Origin: Psychromicrobium lacuslunae
GTDB lineage: Bacteria; Actinomycetota; Actinomycetes; Actinomycetales; Micrococcaceae
DNA: 64,000 nt
Assembly (NCBI RefSeq): GCF_000950575.1
Contig: NZ_CP011005.1
Location: 2,418,001-2,482,000, forward strand
Direction: 5' to 3'
A program made the translations under genes and the position numbers. Numbering within the stretch: position 1 is the stretch's first letter; the number at the start of each line of letters is the position of its first letter. Positions 25,249 through 34,912 of this stretch are shown here, piece by piece. The notes under the pieces were generated by a model. That model made no database searches. It was not told the origin of the DNA and saw only the letters and a program-made list of their open reading frames with translations.

Positions 25249-26829
25249 GTGGCACGCGGCGATGGCAAACTTTCCCACGATCTTCTCACCGGCGAAAAAG
25301 GCCCCCAAGATGCATGTGGCGTCTTCGGCGTCTGGGCTCCCGGTGAAGAGGTAGCAAAGCTGACCTATTACGGTCTTTATGCGCTGCAACATCGCGGCCA
25401 AGAATCCGCTGGCATTGCGACCAGCGATGGCAAAAGAATCAACGTCTACAAGGACATGGGCTTGGTTTCCCAGGTCTTCGACGAAACCACACTGAACACC
25501 CTGCTCGGGCATATGGCAGTGGGACACTGTCGCTATTCCACCACTGGCTCCTCCACTTGGGCCAATGCCCAACCGACGCTCGGGGCCACGGTTGAAGGCA
25601 CCGTAGCGCTCGCGCACAATGGCAATCTGACCAACACCGCCGAACTTTTCGACCTGGTGCTCGATCGCTACGGTCGACCCAAAACCGGCGAAATGGCGCA
25701 GGGCAATACCTCAGATACCGCCCTGGTCACCACCCTTCTGCAGGGCTCCGGCACCGACTCCTTAGAAGCGACCGCAATGGATTTGCTGCCGCGGATTAAG
25801 GGTGCCTTCTGCTTCGTCTTTATGGATGAAAACACCCTCTACGCCGCTCGGGATGCCTACGGCGTCCGCCCGCTGGTCCTCGGCCGCCTAGAGCGCGGCT
25901 GGGTGGTCGCCTCCGAGTCGGCTGCACTGGCTACCGTGGGTGCCAGCTTTATCCGCGAGATCGAACCGGGCGAGTTCATTGCCATTGACGAAGACGGCGT
26001 CCGCTCACAGCGCTTCGCTCCCGCTCAAGCTGCTGGCTGCGTCTTCGAATACGTTTACCTGGCTCGCCCGGATGCCACCATCGCTGGCCGTTCGGTCTAC
26101 GAATCTCGCGTCGAAATGGGCCGCCAGCTGGCCCGCGAAAACGAGTTCGACGCCGATATTGTGATCCCGGTCCCCGAGTCGGGCACCCCGGCAGCAGTGG
26201 GGTACGCGGAGCAATCCGGCATCCCCTTCGCACACGGCTTCGTCAAAAATGCCTATGTCGGCCGAACCTTCATTCAGCCCTCCGAGACCTTGCGCCAGCT
26301 CGGTATCCGGCTCAAACTCAACGCTTTGGAGTCCGTCATCAAAGGCAAGCGCTTGGTGGTGGTCGACGATTCCATCGTGCGCGGCAACACGCAGCGCGCC
26401 GTGGTGCGGATGTTGCGTGAGGCGGGTGCCGCCGAGGTTCACGTCAAGATTTCCTCCCCACCGGTGCGCTGGCCATGCTTCTACGGTATTGACTTCGCTT
26501 CGCGGGCCGAGCTGATCGCCAACGGAGCCGCGATCGATGAGATCACCAAATCGATCGGCGCTGACTCCCTGGCGTATATCTCCGAAGACGGCATGATCGA
26601 AGCCACCCAGCAGCCCCGCGAACGGCTCTGCACCGCCTGCTTTACCGGCCAGTACCCGATCGAGCTGCCAGCCGCGGACCGGCTAGGGAAAAATCTGCTG
26701 GAGCGCGGTTCCGCGACCGGAGGCCATCCTGGCGCCAATGGCTGCGACCCGGGACCGGGGGCTGAGCTGGAAAGACTGTTGAACGAATCTGAACCCACTG
26801 CGAAGCAGCACTCGAAAGAGAGAGTATGA
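25249..26829 (+). CDS. purF: Amidophosphoribosyltransferase
   Basis: This 526-residue enzyme makes phosphoribosylamine from PRPP and glutamine, the first step of purine synthesis. It starts with GTG. Cys23 (QDACGVFGVW) would be the N-terminal nucleophile of the glutaminase domain after removal of a 22-residue propeptide. The PRPP-binding loop VVVDDSIVRGNTQ is intact, and Cys residues in AAGCVFEY, RWPCFYG and LCTACFTGQYP match the Fe-S cluster ligands of the Bacillus-type enzyme. Its stop overlaps the purM start by four bases. A C-terminal tail of about 40 residues after the Fe-S ligands is low-complexity and probably not catalytic. Confidence 0.97.
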   Translation: MARGDGKLSHDLLTGEKGPQDACGVFGVWAPGEEVAKLTYYGLYALQHRGQESAGIATSDGKRINVYKDMGLVSQVFDETTLNTLLGHMAVGHCRYSTTGSSTWANAQPTLGATVEGTVALAHNGNLTNTAELFDLVLDRYGRPKTGEMAQGNTSDTALVTTLLQGSGTDSLEATAMDLLPRIKGAFCFVFMDENTLYAARDAYGVRPLVLGRLERGWVVASESAALATVGASFIREIEPGEFIAIDEDGVRSQRFAPAQAAGCVFEYVYLARPDATIAGRSVYESRVEMGRQLARENEFDADIVIPVPESGTPAAVGYAEQSGIPFAHGFVKNAYVGRTFIQPSETLRQLGIRLKLNALESVIKGKRLVVVDDSIVRGNTQRAVVRMLREAGAAEVHVKISSPPVRWPCFYGIDFASRAELIANGAAIDEITKSIGADSLAYISEDGMIEATQQPRERLCTACFTGQYPIELPAADRLGKNLLERGSATGGHPGANGCDPGPGAELERLLNESEPTAKQHSKERV

Positions 26830-27950
26830 GCGAATCGATCACCTACGCCAGTGCTGGGGTAGATGTTGAGGCCGGAGATAAAGCGGTCGAACTCATGAAA
26901 GAGGCCGTTAAAGCCACTCACGGACCGCAGGTGCTGGGCGGCGTAGGTGGCTTCGCCGGTCTCTACGATGTTTCGCAGTTACTGAAGTACCGTGAACCGC
27001 TACTGGCAACGTCAACCGATGGCGTGGGTACCAAAGTGGCCATTGCCCAGGCAATGGATATTCACGACACTATTGGCTATGACTTGGTTGGCATGGTGGT
27101 CGACGACATCGTGGTGGTTGGCGCCGAACCGCTGTACATGACCGACTACATTGCTTGCGGCAAGGTGGTGCCGGAACGCATTGCCGATATCGTGCGCGGC
27201 ATTGCGGCTGCCTGCGAGCAGGCTGGTACCGCCCTGATTGGCGGCGAAACTGCTGAGCACCCGGGCCTGCTCGGCGAACACGAGTATGACGTCGCTGGCG
27301 CGGCTAGTGGCGTGGTGGAGAAGAGTAAACTGCTCGGCCCGGAACGGGTACGAGAGGGCGATGTAGTGATCGCGATGGCCTCCTCCGGCCTGCATTCAAA
27401 CGGTTACTCCTTGGTCCGCCGGGTGATCAATCACGCCGGTTGGGCACTCGATCGCCAAGTCAGCGAACTGGGCCGTACCTTGGGTGAAGAACTGCTGGTT
27501 CCAACCAGGGTCTATGCAGCAGATTGCCTCGACCTGGCAAGAACTTTCGACGTCGACGCCGAAAAGGCCGTACATGGCTTCAGCCACGTCACCGGCGGCG
27601 GCCTCGCTGCCAACCTCGCCCGGGTACTTCCGCAAGGTCTGACTGCAACCATTGAGCGTTCCAGCTGGGAACTGCCCGCCATTTTCAAACTGATCTCCGA
27701 GCTGGGCAATGTGCCATTGCCGGATCTTGAGCGAACCCTGAACCTCGGCGTCGGTATGGTCGCTATTGTCAGTGCGCAAGCCGCTGACGACGCCGTCGCA
27801 CACCTGAACGAACGTGGTTTGCCTTCCTGGGTGATGGGCAGCGTGCAAGCCAGTGCAGCAGACAATCTGCCCAAGGACGGGCCTGACTACGTGCAGGGCG
27901 CTAAGGGCGTCGACGGTGGCGCAGTACGTCTGCTGGGTGCTTACGCCTAA
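26826..27950 (+). CDS. purM: Phosphoribosylformylglycinamidine cyclo-ligase
   Basis: This 374-residue AIR synthetase closes the imidazole ring using ATP. Typical segments are ITYASAGVDVEAGDKAV, GGFAGLYDV, STDGVGTKVAIA, VGMVVDDIVVVGAEPLYMTDYI, IGGETAEHPG, ASSGLHSNGYSLVRR and GFSHVTGGGLAANLARVLP. It overlaps the purF stop (ATGA), so production of the two enzymes is coupled. Transcription meets the leftward gene at 28014; the 63 bases between contain only a 9-bp duplication (AAAGTAACC twice). Confidence 0.97.
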   Translation: MSESITYASAGVDVEAGDKAVELMKEAVKATHGPQVLGGVGGFAGLYDVSQLLKYREPLLATSTDGVGTKVAIAQAMDIHDTIGYDLVGMVVDDIVVVGAEPLYMTDYIACGKVVPERIADIVRGIAAACEQAGTALIGGETAEHPGLLGEHEYDVAGAASGVVEKSKLLGPERVREGDVVIAMASSGLHSNGYSLVRRVINHAGWALDRQVSELGRTLGEELLVPTRVYAADCLDLARTFDVDAEKAVHGFSHVTGGGLAANLARVLPQGLTATIERSSWELPAIFKLISELGNVPLPDLERTLNLGVGMVAIVSAQAADDAVAHLNERGLPSWVMGSVQASAADNLPKDGPDYVQGAKGVDGGAVRLLGAYA

Positions 27951-28013
27951 AGTAACCAAAGTAACCCCAGCACGGTCGACCGCCCGCCTAGTTAGCGCTC
28001 AGTAACACTCGAC

Positions 28014-28985
28014 TCAGGGACGCCAATCCGGGTTCCGACCGGTGTAGGCAATCACGCGGGCTAACTCGTCGGCATCCTCGGCTATCGGGAAGGCTGTTTT
28101 GAACAGCCCCTGTTCAATCAGCGGGGTCATTGCGGCCGGATCGTCTTGCGCAGCCCGGTAACGGATAAAGCCAGCGGGCACCGTCAATTCCATTGATGTT
28201 GCCCTGGCTAGGTCCCAGGCATGCACAAAGAGCTCGCTGCCCAGCATGCCGGAAATAAACTGGTTCTGTTCCTCTGCCAGGGCCGCCGGAAGCAGGTCCG
28301 GGCCTTCACCTCGTAACCGATGCCTGAACTCTTCAATAATGGCTTGGCCCGATTTGGCTAATCTCGCAACATAGTCATCGGATCGCTGCAGATCGGCTTG
28401 AAGCACGGTGTGCAGATTCAGGGCATCCAATGCGTAGCGATACGAGCCAAAGGCATGTTCCAGCAGTTGTTCTACGGTGAAGTGCTCGCAAGGGGTCGGC
28501 AGTTTGTAGTGTTCTGGACCGATCCTTCGCAGCACGTCAAGCATCACCGCAAGCGCGGCTTCCACGCTGGTGTCAAGCTCGCTGGGTTCCTTAAGATGGA
28601 TCCATTCCGCGGGTCCCAATGCATCTCCAGCGCAGACCCGCAGCAACCGTGCAACGGCTGGGGCCAGGTCGCCAGCTAACTCGGGGTCAAATTCAACGGT
28701 GATCTCACTGTCGGCGTCACCAGCCCGGATGCTCCACAGCACTTCGGTCAACGGCCCAGTTTTGAAGCCCTCCCAGCTGAAAGCCCAGCCCACAAGATCG
28801 GGTTTCAGGCAGCTGAAATGACCACGAGCATGCAAACCGGGAGCCACCGTGAATCTGAATTCGCCGCCGAGCCGCGGATCGGCGCGCGCCACAATACTGA
28901 GCCAGCTGTTGAGCTGCTCAGGGACTGTCAATAATTCGGACACGCGCGATCCGGTCACAGGCACGCCAACAGCGATGGTGGTCAT
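28014..28985 (-). CDS. SRPBCC domain fused to a DinB/maleylpyruvate-isomerase-type domain
   Basis: This 323-residue protein of unknown substrate appears to join two families. Residues about 1-125 look like an SRPBCC/AHSA1-type lipid- or ligand-binding fold (VTGSRVSELLTVPEQLNSW, GGEFRFTV, WEGFKTGPLTEVLWSI). Residues about 135-300 match the TIGR03086-type DinB-like/mycothiol-dependent maleylpyruvate isomerase family (LPTPCEHFTVEQLLEHAFGS, then LFVHAWDLARAT with metal-ligand-like His). The stand-alone version usually has metal-binding His residues at both places, as here. It is flanked by purM (convergent) and the DUF3073 gene upstream on the same strand. Confidence 0.75.
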   Translation of the reverse strand: MTTIAVGVPVTGSRVSELLTVPEQLNSWLSIVARADPRLGGEFRFTVAPGLHARGHFSCLKPDLVGWAFSWEGFKTGPLTEVLWSIRAGDADSEITVEFDPELAGDLAPAVARLLRVCAGDALGPAEWIHLKEPSELDTSVEAALAVMLDVLRRIGPEHYKLPTPCEHFTVEQLLEHAFGSYRYALDALNLHTVLQADLQRSDDYVARLAKSGQAIIEEFRHRLRGEGPDLLPAALAEEQNQFISGMLGSELFVHAWDLARATSMELTVPAGFIRYRAAQDDPAAMTPLIEQGLFKTAFPIAEDADELARVIAYTGRNPDWRP

Positions 28986-29038
28986 AAAGCCACCCTACGC
29001 CGATACCCCGACGGTGTTAATGACCGAACAGCAACGAA

Positions 29039-29254
29039 CTAACCGATCCGGCGAGTGTCCGTATCGTCGTCCGCGTACTTATCCTCATATTCGGAATAGT
29101 CCGGCTCATCCGGCTCTTCCGAGTAGCGTTTGGAGGCAGGGCTGGAGGTGTGCGAGAGCTCGCGTTCCAGCGCCGAGTAGTCAGTGCTCGGCGAGTAGTA
29201 CTTCATGTCCCGAGCCTGCTTAGTAGCTTTTGCCTTTTGACGGCCGCGCCCCAT
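29039..29254 (-). CDS. DUF3073 family protein
   Basis: This 71-residue hydrophilic protein begins MGRGRQKAKATKQARDMKYY and has an acidic, Tyr/Asp-rich tail, the pattern of the actinobacterial DUF3073 family. The basic head and acidic tail suggest a nucleic-acid- or ribosome-associated disordered protein, but nothing is established here. A Shine-Dalgarno-like AAAGGGGG lies upstream of the ATG. Confidence 0.88.
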   Translation of the reverse strand: MGRGRQKAKATKQARDMKYYSPSTDYSALERELSHTSSPASKRYSEEPDEPDYSEYEDKYADDDTDTRRIG

Positions 29255-29527
29255 GGCGTGACCCCCTTTTGTACTTGTACCGGAGGTGGTCGCCCTGGCT
29301 GCGGGCGAGGCCCCGGATTATCGGTCAATTTGTCGTGTTACTAGATTACATGTTTAACCGGCCAAGTCGTGAACCCATTCCATCTTGACGGTGTCAAAAC
29401 CTGCCCAGAAGCCCGGAAATTCGGTAGAGTCACATTCTAAAGACAGTTTTAGACAGCACAGCGCGTCGTTTATTCTTGGCAATAGAGTAAAACCGAAGAC
29501 AAGTCATGAAGGGTGTTGAGGGCTCCG

Positions 29528-31207
29528 ATGAGTGAAAACAACAGCAATCCGGCGGGGGCCGGAGGAGCAAATGGGGATCAGCCCGCAGCTGATACCCATC
29601 TGAACTTCCCTGAGCCCTCGCTAGGCGAAGCGCAAATCAGCCAGGACGCCGCCCAGAGTGCGTCCTTGGACGAAGCGGAGCAAGAAGCTGCCAAGGTGGC
29701 AGCAGAAGCTGAGTCCACGGTCAACGAGCCATCCTGGCTGGACAAGGGCGCTGGCAATAGCAGCAATGAATGGGATAACGCTTTCAGCGCTCCGTCCGCC
29801 AGCACACCCAGCCAGCAGCCGGCAACCTCTGCACCTGCCGCGGCTGCGCCTTCCGCCGAGAACGAATGGGGCGCGGAAGAAACCACCACTCTTCGGACCA
29901 ACTTTAACGAGCCTCCGGTGGTAAACAATCCATGGACCCGCGGCGATAATGCGGGTGAGTCTGAGTCCACTCCGGCACCGTCGGCGCCGACGGCAGCTCC
30001 TTCTGCTCCGACTCAGCCACAGCATCAGGCTCCGAGCCAACCAGCTTCTGCCCCCGCCACCCCCAGCAATCAGGCTCCAGCCTCGGCAAGTGGCCAGCCG
30101 CAGGGCGCAGCAGCTTCACCGTGGTCGGCGCAAAACCAACAGCCAACTGGCCAGACGAACGCTCAGCAAGGCGGCCAGCCGAGCTCCGCAGCCCAGCCAG
30201 CGCCGACCCAGCAATTTGGGCAGCCTGCCAGCTACGGGCAGTCAACCCCAAGCCAGCCCAGCAATCCTTATGCTGCGCCAAGTGGGCAGCATAGCGCTGG
30301 CACCGGCCCTAGCACGGGCACCGGCAGCGCCCCACAGCCCTATGGGCAGCCAGCTCCCACTCAGCAGTTCGGTCAACCGCAGGGTGGCCCCGGGGCCAAT
30401 CCTTACGGTCAGCCCCAAGGCCCAGGTAATACTGGCCCTCAGGGAGCCCCGCCCGCTTGGAACCAGCCGCGCCCGCAAGGTGCTGGCGGCCCGCAAGGAC
30501 CGGGCGCACCCTATGGTTCGGGCGGACCGCAGGGACCCGGTGGACCGCAAGGTCCTGGTGGCCCCTACGGTTCCGGCCCGCAAGGCCCTGGCGGCCCGCA
30601 AGGTCCCGGCCCCTTCGGCGGAGCGCCCAAGAACAATAACAAGCTGTGGATCATTATCGGTGGTGCCGTCGTCCTGGTTGCCCTCATTGTTCTGGTGATC
30701 GTGCTGATTATTAACCTGATCCCGAAAGCACCGGTCAGCGCACCGACTAACGAGCCAACCACCAGCTCGCAGACCACCGACAGCCCGAGCAGCACTGACG
30801 ATCCGAGTACCCCGACCGACACTCCCTCGCCGACCTCCTCGGACGATGGCGTCATTCTGCCGAATGTCAGCCCGCTGAAGTGGCTCAAGGGCGACTGCCT
30901 GAAGGACTACAAGGACATCAACACTCGGGCAGACATTGTCACTTGCTCCACGCCACATGGCGCACAGCTGATCAACACCTACAATTACCCAGACTCCGCG
31001 GCATTCCCAGGTAAGCCTGCTTTGCAGAGTAAGGGTCAGGATATCTGCGACGCAGCCCCACTCACCACTGAGGCGAAGGACGCCGGGGTGAAGAAGAGCT
31101 ACGCTTACCCGACCGAGAGCACCTGGGCGAATGGCGACCGGCTGATCCAGTGCATCGCCTACTCCAAGGACAAGTCGAACTCCTTAACCTCGAATGTGAC
31201 GAAGTAG
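29528..31207 (+). CDS. Pro/Gly/Gln-rich membrane protein with septum-formation-like extracellular domain
   Basis: I start this gene at ATG 29528 (MSENNS), six bases after GAGGG; the TTG at 29513 is less likely. The 559-residue protein has an acidic N-terminus (to about 110), a long cytoplasmic low-complexity region rich in Pro, Gln, Gly, Ala and Ser (repeats such as PAPTQQFGQP and collagen-like GGPQGPGGPQGPGG), one membrane helix (about 373-397), a Thr/Ser/Pro/Asp linker and a C-terminal domain of about 110 residues. That domain has four Cys (LKGDC, IVTCS, QDICD, LIQCI) and resembles the actinobacterial septum-formation domain. The topology predicts a cytoplasmic disordered part and a surface domain. 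The function is unproven. Confidence 0.8.
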   Translation: MSENNSNPAGAGGANGDQPAADTHLNFPEPSLGEAQISQDAAQSASLDEAEQEAAKVAAEAESTVNEPSWLDKGAGNSSNEWDNAFSAPSASTPSQQPATSAPAAAAPSAENEWGAEETTTLRTNFNEPPVVNNPWTRGDNAGESESTPAPSAPTAAPSAPTQPQHQAPSQPASAPATPSNQAPASASGQPQGAAASPWSAQNQQPTGQTNAQQGGQPSSAAQPAPTQQFGQPASYGQSTPSQPSNPYAAPSGQHSAGTGPSTGTGSAPQPYGQPAPTQQFGQPQGGPGANPYGQPQGPGNTGPQGAPPAWNQPRPQGAGGPQGPGAPYGSGGPQGPGGPQGPGGPYGSGPQGPGGPQGPGPFGGAPKNNNKLWIIIGGAVVLVALIVLVIVLIINLIPKAPVSAPTNEPTTSSQTTDSPSSTDDPSTPTDTPSPTSSDDGVILPNVSPLKWLKGDCLKDYKDINTRADIVTCSTPHGAQLINTYNYPDSAAFPGKPALQSKGQDICDAAPLTTEAKDAGVKKSYAYPTESTWANGDRLIQCIAYSKDKSNSLTSNVTK

Positions 31208-31232
31208 CCAGCTGACTGTCAGTCATCGACTG

Positions 31233-31290
31233 ATTAAACGGGTGGGGCCCAGAATCTTAGTTCTGGGCCCCACCCGTTTAATATTTGCTA
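31233..31290. terminator. Strong bidirectional terminator between convergent genes
   Basis: A 22-bp perfect stem (31233-31254 with 31261-31282) encloses loop TCTTAG. The core is GGGTGGGGCCCAGAA/TTCTGGGCCCCACCC, and the outer AT-rich part supplies T-rich tails in both directions. It separates the Pro-rich protein gene from convergent clpB. Confidence 0.93.
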
Positions 31291-31324
31291 GCCCCGCTAG
31301 CTGGCAGCTTCGTCAACCGAAAGG

Positions 31325-33952
31325 CTAAGCCCTGCGGACGGTGAGACCCGTGTTGCTACTCGAGCTTTCCACGCCGAGCTCGTCGACATCTGCTGCGGTG
31401 TCAACCAGCACCGTGTCACCATCGTTGATTTCCCCGGCCAGCAGTCCCTTAGCCAAGCGGTCACCAATCTCACGCTGCACCAGGCGACGCAACGGCCTTG
31501 CCCCATAGGCTGGGTCGAAACCAGTCATCGCCAGCCAAGCCCTGGCACCATCGGTGACCTGTAGAGTCAGCCGGCGCTCCTGTAACCTGGCAGCCAGCTT
31601 TTGCACCTGCAAATCCACAATCCGGGATAGCTCCGTGACGTTGAGCGCGTCAAACATCACCACATCGTCAAGCCGGTTCAGGAACTCGGGTTTGAACGAG
31701 GCGTTCACCACCGACATCACCGAATCACGTTTCTGCGCCTCGTCCAGTAGCGGGTCGACCAGGAACTGAGAACCGAGGTTGGAGGTCAGCACCAGGATCA
31801 CGTTACGGAAGTCCACCGTGCGGCCCTGACCATCAGTCAGCCGACCGTCGTCCAGTACCTGCAGCAGAATGTCGAAAACTTCCGGGTGGGCCTTTTCCAC
31901 CTCGTCGAGCAACACCACCGAATAAGGCCTACGTCGCACCGCCTCGGTGAGCTGGCCGCCCTCCTCATAGCCGACGTACCCAGGAGGTGCGCCAACTAGA
32001 CGCGAGACAGCATGTTTTTCGGAGTATTCGCTCATATCGATGCGAACCATGGCGCGCTCATCATCGAAGAGGAAGTCTGCCAGCGCTTTAGCCAACTCGG
32101 TCTTACCAACGCCCGTTGGTCCCAGGAAAAGGAACGAACCTGTGGGTCGATCCGGATCCGAAATCCCAGCCCGCGCGCGACGCACCGCATCGGAGACCGC
32201 GGTGACAGCTTTCGCCTGGCCAATCAATCGTGAACCCAGCACCTGCTCCATACTGAGTAACTTCTGGCTCTCACCTTGCAGCATCCGGCCAGCTGGGATG
32301 CCGGTCCACGCGGAAATCACTTCGGCAATATCGTCGGCCGTGACTTCTTCGGCCACCATCAGTTCCGGCTTACTCACATCGGCGAGCGACTCTTCGGCCT
32401 TCTGTGCCTCCGCCAGCTCTGCTTCAAGGCCGGGGATCTCCCCGTAGAGGACCCTCGACGCCTGTTCCAGATCGCCCTCACGCTGCGCCTTTTCGGCCAC
32501 CGATCGCAATTCGTCCAGCTTGGCCTTCAGCTCGCCGACCCTATTCAGCCCGGCCTTCTCCGCCTCCCATCGGGCATTCAGCGCCGCCAGCTCTTCCTTT
32601 TTATCGGCCATATCGGCACGTAACGCCTCGAGGCGTTCGACCGAAGCAGCATCCGTTTCGCTTTCCAGCGCCAGTTCTTCCATGGTGAGCCGGTCCACCG
32701 AGCGGCGCAACTGATCGATCTCCTCCGGCGCAGAATCGATTTCCATCCGCAGCCTGGAAGCAGCCTCATCAACGAGGTCAATGGCCTTATCGGGCAGCTG
32801 CCGGCCGCTAATATAGCGGTTCGAAAGCGAGGCGGCCGCCACCAGCGCCGAGTCAGCTATTGCCACTTTATGATGAGCTTCGTAACGTTCCTTGAGGCCG
32901 CGCAGGATGCCGATAGTGTCATCCACGCTGGGTTCGCCGACGTAGACCTGCTGAAAGCGCCGTTCCAGCGCCGGGTCTTTTTCAATGTGCTCACGATACT
33001 CGTCCAAGGTGGTGGCGCCGATCAAGCGTAATTCGCCGCGCGCCAGCATTGGTTTGAGCATATTGCCGGCGTCCATGGCACCCTCAGAAGCGCCTGCCCC
33101 CACCACGGTATGGATCTCATCAATGAAGGTGACAATCTGGCCGTCGGAGTTCTTAATCTCTTCCAGCACAGCCTTGAGTCGCTCTTCGAACTCACCGCGA
33201 TACTTCGCCCCGGCCACCATGGCCCCCAGATCAAGACTGATCAGCGACTTACCGCGCAGGCTTTCCGGCACGTCCCCGGCCACCATCCGTTGCGCCAAGC
33301 CCTCCACCACAGCGGTCTTACCAACGCCAGGTTCACCGATCAGCACCGGGTTATTCTTGGTTCGCCGGGACAGCACTTGAACCACTCGGCGAATTTCGGA
33401 ATCACGTCCGATCACCGGATCGAGCTTGCCCGCTCGAGCCACTTCGGTGAGGTCCAGCCCGAACTTCTCCAAAGCCTGAAAAGTGTTCTCCGGGTCAGCG
33501 GAAGTGACTTTACGGTCACCTCGAACGCCCGGCAAGGCAGCCCGCAGCGCCTCTACCGAAGCACCGGATTCACGCAGCAATCGAGCCACCTCATCGGAGC
33601 CCGCAGCCAGCCCCAACAATAGGTGTTCGGTGGAAATATAGGAGTCGCCAAGCGATTCAGCTTCCTGCTCGGCAGCTTGAATAGCCTGCAGTCCAGAACG
33701 CGAAAATTGAGCCTGCGCCACGGTGCTCCCCGAGCTAGCGGGTAGCGCCTTAATCGCTGCGGAGGCTTGCACACTGATCGCCTCGGGATCCACTCCTGCC
33801 GCTTTGAGCAAAGCGACTGCCACCCCTTCGCGCTGATCCATCAAAGCCTTGAGCATATGCGCTGGCTCAACCTGAGGGTTCCCTGCTGTAGAGGCATTCA
33901 TCGCTGCCGCAGAGAGCGCCTCTTGCGTCTTAGTGGTGAATTTAGTGTCCAA
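31325..33952 (-). CDS. clpB: ATP-dependent disaggregase ClpB
   Basis: This 875-residue Hsp100 ring ATPase rescues aggregated proteins together with DnaK. The N-terminal Clp repeat domain (to about 145) is followed by NBD1 with Walker A GEPGVGKT and [12 protein letters not shown], a middle coiled-coil domain (about 400-530), and NBD2 with [14 protein letters not shown] and [13 protein letters not shown]. The start codon appears to be TTG (33952), with AGGAGT upstream. A HAIR-type HspR operator at 33996-34016 places it in the same heat-shock regulon as the dnaK operon in this window. Confidence 0.97.
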   Translation of the reverse strand: MDTKFTTKTQEALSAAAMNASTAGNPQVEPAHMLKALMDQREGVAVALLKAAGVDPEAISVQASAAIKALPASSGSTVAQAQFSRSGLQAIQAAEQEAESLGDSYISTEHLLLGLAAGSDEVARLLRESGASVEALRAALPGVRGDRKVTSADPENTFQALEKFGLDLTEVARAGKLDPVIGRDSEIRRVVQVLSRRTKNNPVLIGEPGVGKTAVVEGLAQRMVAGDVPESLRGKSLISLDLGAMVAGAKYRGEFEERLKAVLEEIKNSDGQIVTFIDEIHTVVGAGASEGAMDAGNMLKPMLARGELRLIGATTLDEYREHIEKDPALERRFQQVYVGEPSVDDTIGILRGLKERYEAHHKVAIADSALVAAASLSNRYISGRQLPDKAIDLVDEAASRLRMEIDSAPEEIDQLRRSVDRLTMEELALESETDAASVERLEALRADMADKKEELAALNARWEAEKAGLNRVGELKAKLDELRSVAEKAQREGDLEQASRVLYGEIPGLEAELAEAQKAEESLADVSKPELMVAEEVTADDIAEVISAWTGIPAGRMLQGESQKLLSMEQVLGSRLIGQAKAVTAVSDAVRRARAGISDPDRPTGSFLFLGPTGVGKTELAKALADFLFDDERAMVRIDMSEYSEKHAVSRLVGAPPGYVGYEEGGQLTEAVRRRPYSVVLLDEVEKAHPEVFDILLQVLDDGRLTDGQGRTVDFRNVILVLTSNLGSQFLVDPLLDEAQKRDSVMSVVNASFKPEFLNRLDDVVMFDALNVTELSRIVDLQVQKLAARLQERRLTLQVTDGARAWLAMTGFDPAYGARPLRRLVQREIGDRLAKGLLAGEINDGDTVLVDTAADVDELGVESSSSNTGLTVRRA

Positions 33953-33995
33953 AAAACTGCACTCCTTTTTGCTAGCTGGACGATAAAGTTCTTAA

Positions 33996-34016
33996 CTTGA
34001 GTCTACTACGCTCAAG
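33996..34016 (-). promoter_or_regulatory. HAIR operator (HspR site) before clpB
   Basis: CTTGAGT-CTACTAC-GCTCAAG matches the HspR-associated inverted repeat consensus CTTGAGT-N7-ACTCAAG at 13 of 14 arm positions. It lies 44 bases before the clpB start. An extended AACTTGAG/CTCAAGTT dyad (33994-34018) surrounds it. HspR is encoded in the window at 48008. The rest of the gene-free stretch 33953-34310 holds the promoters of clpB and of the divergent secreted-protein gene, and no other feature I can support. Confidence 0.92.
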
Positions 34017-34310
34017 TTGAGAATTCGCTCCCAGCGTGATTATCCGCCCAGGGCGAAACTCGGCACTTTCGCTGGCCTCGGGCGGGAGACCGCAACTGGC
34101 ACTTCCTGATATAAAGGCTTCCATCCCCGCCGCGACACGGCAAGCCCTGACCGATCCGAGCATCCAATCAGGCCCATCGCACTCCCTGGCAATTCCCGGG
34201 GAATTCTCAGTTAATTATCTGGATTCCCTTCGATGCCTCGGGATTCGCTGATACATTCTGGAACTGTCCGGCCCACCGTAGAGGGCAGCAAGTGAAAGGC
34301 ATGAATAAGC

Positions 34311-34793
34311 ATGGCTTTAAAAAATCTCTGGAAGATCCCGCTCTGTCTGGGCATCGCCCTAGTCGCGTTCTTTGCCGCAGCATCCCCGGCTTCAGCTGTC
34401 ACAAAACTCAGCCAGGCCGATGCGGCCGCTCAGCTAAGCGCGGCTGGCATCACCCACTCTTCGAGCGGGAATTGCACCACCAGGTCAAACTCCACCTGCA
34501 CTTCCTACGAACAGATCAACCAATCCACGGTAACCGGGTTGGTCACTCTTAAGAACGCCAGCAAGTGCGCAATCAACGTCACCGGAGGAACCGAAGTCGG
34601 CCACGCCTCGGGCACTTACAGCCACTACAACGGCTACAAGGCTGATATCGCTAAGAACACCTGCATCAATAACTACATCAAGAGCTCCTTCACTCAGATT
34701 GCCAATCGTGGCGACGGATATCCGCAATGGAAATCGGCCGCTGGCAATATCTACTGCGACGAAGGCAACCACTGGGACATTACTTACTACTGA
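34311..34793 (+). CDS. Small secreted protein with M15-peptidase-like metal motif
   Basis: This 160-residue protein begins with a Sec signal peptide (IPLCLGIALVAFFAAASPASA, cleavage after about residue 28). The mature part has four Cys (GNC, STC, SKC, NTC) plus one near the end (IYC). It also has GHASGTYSHYNGYKADI and EGNHWDITYY, which recall the His-x6-Asp and downstream His-Trp zinc ligands of M15/VanY-type peptidases. A cell-wall peptidase-like fold is plausible, but the domain is short and activity is not shown. It is divergent from clpB. Its signal for translation is AAAGG 13 bases upstream, which is long. Confidence 0.7.
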   Translation: MALKNLWKIPLCLGIALVAFFAAASPASAVTKLSQADAAAQLSAAGITHSSSGNCTTRSNSTCTSYEQINQSTVTGLVTLKNASKCAINVTGGTEVGHASGTYSHYNGYKADIAKNTCINNYIKSSFTQIANRGDGYPQWKSAAGNIYCDEGNHWDITYY

Positions 34794-34844
34794 GCCCACC
34801 GGAGGCTCCTGCCGCACAACCGCTTAGGGCCGTTAGAGACCAAA

Positions 34845-34889
34845 AGTCCAGCCGGGTCACCGAAAACTTCTCGGTGACCCGGCTGGACT
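34845..34889 (+). terminator. Terminator-like hairpin after the secreted-protein gene
   Basis: A perfect 19-bp stem (34845-34863 with 34871-34889) encloses the 7-base loop AAACTTC. The core is GTCCAGCCGGGTCACCG and its complement. The T-poor 3' flank weakens it as an intrinsic terminator on the plus strand; an A run before the left arm would give a T tail in the other direction. Confidence 0.8.
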
Positions 34890-34912
34890 GCTATCCGGAC
34901 TAAGCTTCCGCT

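Noticed and set aside
34036-34251. Small plus-strand frame in the clpB upstream region
   Set aside because: No ribosome site and no protein-like pattern; the region is better explained as divergent promoters with a HAIR site.
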